A stretch of DNA of 64,000 bases from NCBI GenBank assembly GCA_038209775.1, contig JBBQXK010000014.1, positions 1-64,000 of the forward strand, written 5' to 3'. A model generated the notes under the pieces. The model had not been told where the DNA came from, ran no database searches, and was given only the letters and a program-made list of their open reading frames with translations. This DNA comes from JBBQXK01 sp038209775 (GTDB lineage: Bacteria > Pseudomonadota > Alphaproteobacteria > Rhodobacterales > Rhodobacteraceae). The position numbers and the translations under genes were made by a program. Below are positions 59,673-64,000 of this stretch, piece by piece; positions within the stretch are counted from its first letter, which is position 1; each line of letters starts with the position of its first letter.

Positions 59673-60446
59673 TTACAGCGCGCGGTCAAGGTGGGTATAG
59701 CCGCCATCGACGAACAGCCATTGCCCGGTGGTGTGCCCCGACCGTGGGGATAACGCGAACACCACAGCATCGGCAATCTCGCGGTCGGTGGTCATGCGGC
59801 GGCCGAGGGGGATGCGCGCCTCGATCCGGGTGCGTTCGGCGGCGGGGTCGGCGGTGGACGACAGCCACGCCGCATACATCGGCGTCATCACCTCGGCGGG
59901 GATCACGGCGTTGACGCGCACGCCGTGGGGGGCCAGTGCCGCCGCCCATTCCCGCGTCAGGCCCAGTTGTGCGGCCTTGGCGGCGACATAGGCCGAGGTT
60001 GACCCCTGTCCGGTCACGGCGGTTTTGGAGCTGATGTTGACGATGGCACCCTGTGCGGCCTTCAGATCGCCCTCAAACAGATGTGCCAGGGTGTAGTAGT
60101 GGGTCAGGTTCCGGTCGAGCGAGGCACGGAACGCCTCGGGCCCCGCCGCCAGCCCGACGCCGTCATTCGCGCCTGCATTGTTCACAAGGCCCGAGATCGA
60201 CCCCCATCCGGCGCGCACCTCTGCCGCCGCTGCCCGGCAGGCGGCGTCGGTCGAAAGGTCGGCCAGCACGACCCCGGCCCTTGGCGACAGGCGGCGCAGT
60301 GTTTCAATGAAACCGGCATCCGGGGGCCTGCGTGTCACGATCACCGGCACTGCGCCCTCTTCGGCCAACACAAGCGAGATTGCTCCGCCGATCCCCGAAC
60401 CGCCGCCGGTGACGACGACCACCTTGCCTTGCAGGTACAGGTCCAT
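59673..60446 (-). CDS. Short-chain dehydrogenase/reductase
   Basis: 257 residues, classical SDR. The cofactor motif is TGGGSGIGGAI, the NNAG strand is LVNNAGAND, and the catalytic serine (NISSKTA) and YVAAK are in place. The C-terminal FVDGGYTH closes the fold. Substrate is unknown. One base separates its start from the previous stop, so it is co-transcribed with the capsule-type gene and may act on the same sugar or lipid precursor. It lies between cmk and rpsA, genes that are adjacent in most bacteria. Confidence 0.88.
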   Translation of the reverse strand: MDLYLQGKVVVVTGGGSGIGGAISLVLAEEGAVPVIVTRRPPDAGFIETLRRLSPRAGVVLADLSTDAACRAAAAEVRAGWGSISGLVNNAGANDGVGLAAGPEAFRASLDRNLTHYYTLAHLFEGDLKAAQGAIVNISSKTAVTGQGSTSAYVAAKAAQLGLTREWAAALAPHGVRVNAVIPAEVMTPMYAAWLSSTADPAAERTRIEARIPLGRRMTTDREIADAVVFALSPRSGHTTGQWLFVDGGYTHLDRAL

Positions 60447-60447
60447 G

Positions 60448-61410
60448 CTAGCCCCCGATCCCCAGCCGTTCCGCCGGAAACCCGGCCTCTGCCATGATCG
60501 CCAGTGCCTTGTCGGCAAACCTTGGCCCTTCGACGTTCAGGCAATTGCGCCCGAAATACCAGCTGAGATACTGCGCAAACCCCTCGGGCGGTCGCGCCAG
60601 TGCCGCCGACAGCGCCGCCGGAAATGTGGCGGGATCGACGACGGTCTCGGCGAAATGGTGGAAATCCGACGGCCCGAACAGGATCGCGGGCTTGCGGTGC
60701 AGGAACCCCTCCAGCGCCACGGCAGAGTTGAACGATACCGTCACCGCACAGGCCGCAAGCAAGTCGTGCAGATTGGCCGAACAGGCAGTCACCCCCGGCA
60801 CCCGGGCAATCACCGCCAGATCATGCGCGATGGCGAGGGGGTGCGGCTTGGCCAGAACCGGGCGCGCGCCGGCCCCGGCCTGCACGGCCCGCAGCATTAC
60901 TTCGGGCGCACAATGGGCGAGGCCCCGGTCCTGTGGCAGCGTGCCTTGCATGAACACCGCGATGCAGCCGCGCGGCAGGTTGGCGATAGCGGCCTCTTGC
61001 GTATGCCGTGACCGGCGCGGGGTCACCCAGCGGGTGCGCAGGTCTGCCAGCAGTGCCATCGCGGGTTTGACGGGTACCGAACGGCGGTCATAGGCGCGCG
61101 CACCGATGCTGCTTTCGGCCAGAACGCCGGCAGCATCGAGATGCCAGTAGGGCGGCAGATAGGCCATCGTCGTGTTCAGAACGCCCGGGCCCCGTACCCG
61201 CCCGTTCTCGATGATGTGCAGGTTGCCGTCGGCATAGGCCCCGGCATCGCCGCCGTCAAAGGGCAAGAGCCTGCGGTCGCGCACCTCGATCACAGCCCCC
61301 CTTGGGCGCAGCAGGTCGGCCAGACGGGCAAAGATGCGCAGATGGCCGATGGTGGCGAAATCCTGCAGATACCGGCGCGGCAGGTGAAAGATGATCCTGG
61401 CGTCAGCCAT
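60448..61410 (-). CDS. Capsule polysaccharide biosynthesis-type protein
   Basis: 320 residues, soluble. The C-terminal half (VTVSFNSAVALEGFLHRKPAI and LFGPSDFHHFAE) resembles the KpsS/KpsC-type Kdo or glycan transferase fold, where a Ser/Asn-rich turn precedes a helix and a KPAI strand. The N-terminal part (ARIIFHLPRRYLQDFATIG) is not recognised. It probably transfers or links a sugar in surface glycan synthesis. The ATG at 61410 overlaps the cmk stop by 8 bp. The family call is moderate. Confidence 0.7.
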   Translation of the reverse strand: MADARIIFHLPRRYLQDFATIGHLRIFARLADLLRPRGAVIEVRDRRLLPFDGGDAGAYADGNLHIIENGRVRGPGVLNTTMAYLPPYWHLDAAGVLAESSIGARAYDRRSVPVKPAMALLADLRTRWVTPRRSRHTQEAAIANLPRGCIAVFMQGTLPQDRGLAHCAPEVMLRAVQAGAGARPVLAKPHPLAIAHDLAVIARVPGVTACSANLHDLLAACAVTVSFNSAVALEGFLHRKPAILFGPSDFHHFAETVVDPATFPAALSAALARPPEGFAQYLSWYFGRNCLNVEGPRFADKALAIMAEAGFPAERLGIGG

Positions 61411-62017
61411 CGCGGGCCAGTGCCAGATGAATGGCGGCACTGGCCCGCGCAATTGCTTCCTCGACGCCCATCTCGGTGGTGTCCAGCACCAGTGCATCCG
61501 CCGCCGCGCGCAAGGGCGCGTCGGCGCGGCCCATGTCGCGGGCATCGCGTTCCAGCACCTCGGCCAACACCCGGGCCGGATTGCCCCCCACCTCCAGCCA
61601 GCGGCGGTGCGCGCGCGTCTTGGCGCTGGCGGTGACGTACAGCTTTACCTCCGCCTCGGGGCAGATCACCGTGCCGATGTCGCGCCCATCCAGAACCGCA
61701 CCGCCCGGTTGGCGTGCGAAGCGGCGCTGGAAATCGGTCAGTGCGGCGCGCACGGCGGGAATCGCCGCGACCCTGCTTGCAGCCTCTCCTGCCGCCATGC
61801 TGCGCAGATCGTCGCGGGCAAGATCGCCGGGGGTCAGCGTCCCGGCTGCCAGAACGGGGTCGCCTCCCTTGGCCCCCACGGCCCGGTACAACAGCCCTGT
61901 GTCCAGATGCTGAAACCCGAACGCGGTCGCAATCGCCCGGGCAATCGTGCCCTTGCCCGCCGCCGCCGGCCCGTCGATGGCCACGGTGAACACGGCCTCG
62001 CCCTCAAGCCCCTTCAC
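61403..62017 (-). CDS. cmk: Cytidylate kinase
   Basis: 204 residues. It phosphorylates CMP and dCMP with ATP. The P-loop is AIDGPAAAGKGT, the CMP-binding part includes HLDTGLLYRAVG, and the lid region has LDGRDIGTVICPEA. No ATG fits. I chose the GTG at 62017, with GGGGCAGGGG upstream; a GTG eight codons later (61993) is possible. The family's usual next gene, rpsA, is displaced by two inserted genes. Confidence 0.92.
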   Translation of the reverse strand: MKGLEGEAVFTVAIDGPAAAGKGTIARAIATAFGFQHLDTGLLYRAVGAKGGDPVLAAGTLTPGDLARDDLRSMAAGEAASRVAAIPAVRAALTDFQRRFARQPGGAVLDGRDIGTVICPEAEVKLYVTASAKTRAHRRWLEVGGNPARVLAEVLERDARDMGRADAPLRAAADALVLDTTEMGVEEAIARASAAIHLALARDG

Positions 62018-62028
62018 GACCCCTGCCC

Positions 62029-62085
62029 CTTCATCTTTGCACAAATACTCCACGGGGGGTCCGGGGGGTGTGAAACCCCCCGGTC
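62029..62085 (-). repeat. Dispersed hairpin/TATTTG repeat, copy 6
   Basis: On the minus strand GGGGGGTTTCACACCCCCC is followed by the TATTTGTGCAAAGATGAAGG core. It lies between the sulfotransferase and cmk, in transcript orientation. Its end overlaps the cmk ribosome-site region. Confidence 0.7.
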
Positions 62086-62105
62086 CTGCCGGTCGTGGCA
62101 CTCAC

Positions 62106-62924
62106 CTACTCCCCCAGTTTCGCGTGAACCTCGTCCAGATCGACCGGGCCCTTGGCCATCTTGCTGGCCGGATTGTCGAAGTCATAGCGGAACAACTGGA
62201 AATCCTTCTTGTAGACCTCCCACATCAGATGCCGCGACAGGTCGTCGAAATAGGCCTCGACGGGGTGTTCGCGCTTCGGCCCATGGCCTTCGCTTTCGTT
62301 GAAGCGGGGCATTGTTGACAGCTCGATGGGGTGCTTCACCGTGATATGGTCCAGCACGTCCTGCATGCCTGCGTTGAAATCCTCGGTGAAAAAGATCCGG
62401 TCATACCGCCCGCCGTTGACGATGAAGGTCGAGATGTGGCCCGACATCGCCGACCAGTGGATATCGGGTTCCATCGGTTTGCGGAACCGGATGGTGTCGC
62501 GCACGAACAGCAGGAACCGGCGGAAACTGGCAATCTGGTCAAAGGGTTCGCGCCCGTCGGGGCCGCCCACCTCGACCCCGTATTTCTGCACCAGCATCGG
62601 CACGAGGTTCCCGCGATAGCGTTTGCCGTTGCGCTGGACGCCGCAGATCTTGTCAAAGAACGACGACAGCACCCGCGTATAGGGGTTGCGCACGCAGGTG
62701 AAGGCAAAGGTCTGGTGCCCCTTGACCGCGCGTTCGATCAGGGGCTGGCTGTCCTCACGCGCCCATTTGTGCAGGCCCGTGGTGGCATCATGGATGTCGC
62801 CGTCGAAGAACCGGCCATGGTCGGACTGGAACATTACCTGCCCGATGGTCGAGCAGGCGCATTTGGGCACGACGCGGTAAACGACGCTTTCGCTCTCGGT
62901 CATCCAGGTGCCGGGAAATCCCAT
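62106..62924 (-). CDS. Sulfotransferase family 2 protein
   Basis: 272 residues. PAPS-binding elements are visible: the 5' phosphosulfate loop VPKCACSTIGQVMF and the 3' site RNPYTRVLSSFFDK. This is the Sulfotransfer_2 pattern of carbohydrate sulfotransferases. No signal or membrane anchor is seen. A perfect GGAGG precedes the ATG at 62924. It is divergent, by 124 bp, from a glycosyltransferase, so both likely modify a surface polysaccharide. Confidence 0.85.
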   Translation of the reverse strand: MGFPGTWMTESESVVYRVVPKCACSTIGQVMFQSDHGRFFDGDIHDATTGLHKWAREDSQPLIERAVKGHQTFAFTCVRNPYTRVLSSFFDKICGVQRNGKRYRGNLVPMLVQKYGVEVGGPDGREPFDQIASFRRFLLFVRDTIRFRKPMEPDIHWSAMSGHISTFIVNGGRYDRIFFTEDFNAGMQDVLDHITVKHPIELSTMPRFNESEGHGPKREHPVEAYFDDLSRHLMWEVYKKDFQLFRYDFDNPASKMAKGPVDLDEVHAKLGE

Positions 62925-63048
62925 CTGTTCCTCCGTAGCCGCAGTGCCGGGCGTGGCAGACACAAGCAAACAAACTCTGTCTTTTCAATGACCGATAAAG
63001 CAGTTTAGGGAAAGAATACCGTCGTCACAGCGTGAAGAGTTTCCCCGG

Positions 63049-64000
63049 ATGGCCAGGATCGCCTACATTCTTCTGTGCCACAAGGATGCCGAGGGCGTCG
63101 TGGCGCAGGCGCGGCGGCTGACGGCGGCGGGCGATTATGTCGCCATCCACTTTGACGGCAACGCCAACCCCGAGGATTTTGAGCGTATCCGTGCAGCACT
63201 TTCGCCGAATGCCGGGGTGACGTTTACCAAGCGGCGGGTCAAATGCGGCTGGGGGGCGTGGTCGCTGGTCGAGGCGTCGTTGCTGGCGGTGCGGGCGGCG
63301 GTGGCGGCGTTTCCGCGGGCCACGCATTTCTACATGCTGTCGGGTGACTGCATGCCGATCAAGTCGGCCGAGTATGCCCATGCGTTCCTTGACCGCGAGG
63401 ATGTGGACTATGTCGAAAGCTTTGATTTCTTCAAATCCGACTGGATCAAGACCGGCATCAAGGAAGAACGCCTGATCTACCGCCACTGGTTCAATGAGCG
63501 CAACACCAAGGCGCTGTTCTATGCCTCGATGAACCTGCAAAAGCGGCTGGGTCTGTCGCGGCGGGTTCCGGCGGATATTCAGGTGCAGATCGGCAGCCAG
63601 TGGTGGTGCCTGCGCCGCCGCACGGTTGAGGCGCTGTTGCGGTTCTGCGCCGAGCGGCGCGACGTGATGCGGTTTTTCAGGACCACATGGATCCCGGACG
63701 AGACATTCTTTCAGACCCTGGTGCGCCATCTGGTGCCCGAGGCCGAGATCCAGACGCGGACGCTGACCTTTCTGATCTTCAGCGATTACGGGATGCCGGT
63801 CACGTTCTACAACGATCACTATGACCTGCTCTTGTCGCAGGACTATCTTTTCGCGCGCAAGATCAGCCCCGACGCGATGGACCTGAAGCAGCGGCTGGGG
63901 CAGTTGTATTCCGCAACCGGCGTCGATTTCCCGATCTCGGGCGAGGGGCGGAGCTTGTTCCAGTTCCTGACGGGCCGTGGCCGGATCGGCCGCCGCTTTG
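63049..64000 (+). CDS. Beta-1,6-N-acetylglucosaminyltransferase-like protein (partial)
   Basis: At least 317 codons, open at the right edge. It begins MARIAYILLCHKDAEGVVAQ and has the core-2/I-branching glycosyltransferase (GT14-like) blocks GWGAWSLVEA, THFYMLSGDCMPI, a QWWCLRRRTVE segment and WIPDETFFQTLV with the expected catalytic glutamate. In Rhodobacteraceae such proteins continue into a DUF5927/5928-type domain. No signal is seen. The true 3' end is outside the window. Confidence 0.82.
   Translation, partial: MARIAYILLCHKDAEGVVAQARRLTAAGDYVAIHFDGNANPEDFERIRAALSPNAGVTFTKRRVKCGWGAWSLVEASLLAVRAAVAAFPRATHFYMLSGDCMPIKSAEYAHAFLDREDVDYVESFDFFKSDWIKTGIKEERLIYRHWFNERNTKALFYASMNLQKRLGLSRRVPADIQVQIGSQWWCLRRRTVEALLRFCAERRDVMRFFRTTWIPDETFFQTLVRHLVPEAEIQTRTLTFLIFSDYGMPVTFYNDHYDLLLSQDYLFARKISPDAMDLKQRLGQLYSATGVDFPISGEGRSLFQFLTGRGRIGRRF

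Noticed and set aside
1..64000. tRNA, rRNA, CRISPR arrays, transposases
   Set aside because: No T-loop-like sequence with matching arms, no regular spacer array and no transposase motif was seen by eye; short ncRNAs cannot be excluded.

Overview
The window comes from a high-GC alphaproteobacterium, almost certainly a member of the Rhodobacteraceae (Rhodobacter/Gemmobacter/Tabrizicola-like). The evidence is the gene set and gene orders: an F0 ATP synthase operon with split b and b' subunits, ethylmalonyl-CoA pathway genes (ecm, ccr), a bacterial phosphatidylcholine synthase, the order cmk..rpsA-ihfB-lapA-trpF..trpB, ruvC-ruvA-ruvB, and a fused NADH-dehydrogenase-like/SelD protein. No rRNA, tRNA, CRISPR array, insertion sequence or prophage was recognised. 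Genes are tightly packed, with many ATGA, GTGA or TGATG start-stop overlaps.

Layout. 1-3.4 kb: urea ABC transporter genes urtA and urtB (minus; the rest of the operon lies to the left). 3.7-6.6 kb: an exported vanadium-haloperoxidase-like protein and an exported FG-GAP/ASPIC repeat protein. 6.9-13.3 kb: a myo-inositol catabolic operon, iolG-iolC-iolD-iolE-iolB, every junction overlapping. 13.5-17.2 kb: ruvC-ruvA-ruvB followed by a D-2-hydroxyacid dehydrogenase-type flavoprotein. 17.5-20.8 kb: a DUF1127 protein, a small membrane protein, prmA, a geranylgeranyl-reductase-like flavoprotein and a DUF6958-like protein. 20.8-26.3 kb: priA, divergent from transaldolase, DUF484, xerC and pcs. 26.4-34.0 kb: pheT, then ecm, an acyltransferase and ccr. 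34.0-39.0 kb: a GFA-type zinc protein, a RecD/Dda-like helicase and the F0 operon atpI-B-E-F'-F. 39.1-43.5 kb: an ArsR regulator, an exported hydrolase, an FMN-dependent 2-hydroxyacid dehydrogenase, and a Tat-exported nitroreductase with its own MarR regulator. 43.5-47.0 kb: trpA, a GNAT acetyltransferase, a short diverged copy of the trpA start, a VOC protein and rpoN. 47.3-51.4 kb: SelD fusion, convergent tRNA 2-selenouridine synthase, and a DUF1287 protein. 51.5-53.6 kb: an unusual operon of three small exported low-complexity proteins and a membrane-tethered LuxR-type regulator. 53.8-62.0 kb: trpB, an EEP-family protein, trpF, lapA, ihfB, rpsA, an SDR, a capsule-type glycan protein and cmk. 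62.1-64.0 kb: a sulfotransferase divergent from a glycosyltransferase cut by the right edge.

The most unusual material is: (i) the low-complexity exported-protein/LuxR operon at 51.5-53.6 kb, with perfect hairpins in its gaps; (ii) a 38-codon diverged duplicate of the trpA 5' end, with a shared upstream 11-mer at an identical offset, coupled to a GNAT gene; (iii) a frameshifted tandem remnant of the DUF1287 gene; (iv) two families of dispersed intergenic repeats (six GC-hairpin/TATTTG copies, two ATGCAC-rich copies); and (v) a 42-bp near-perfect palindrome between the 2-hydroxyacid dehydrogenase and nitroreductase-marR genes.
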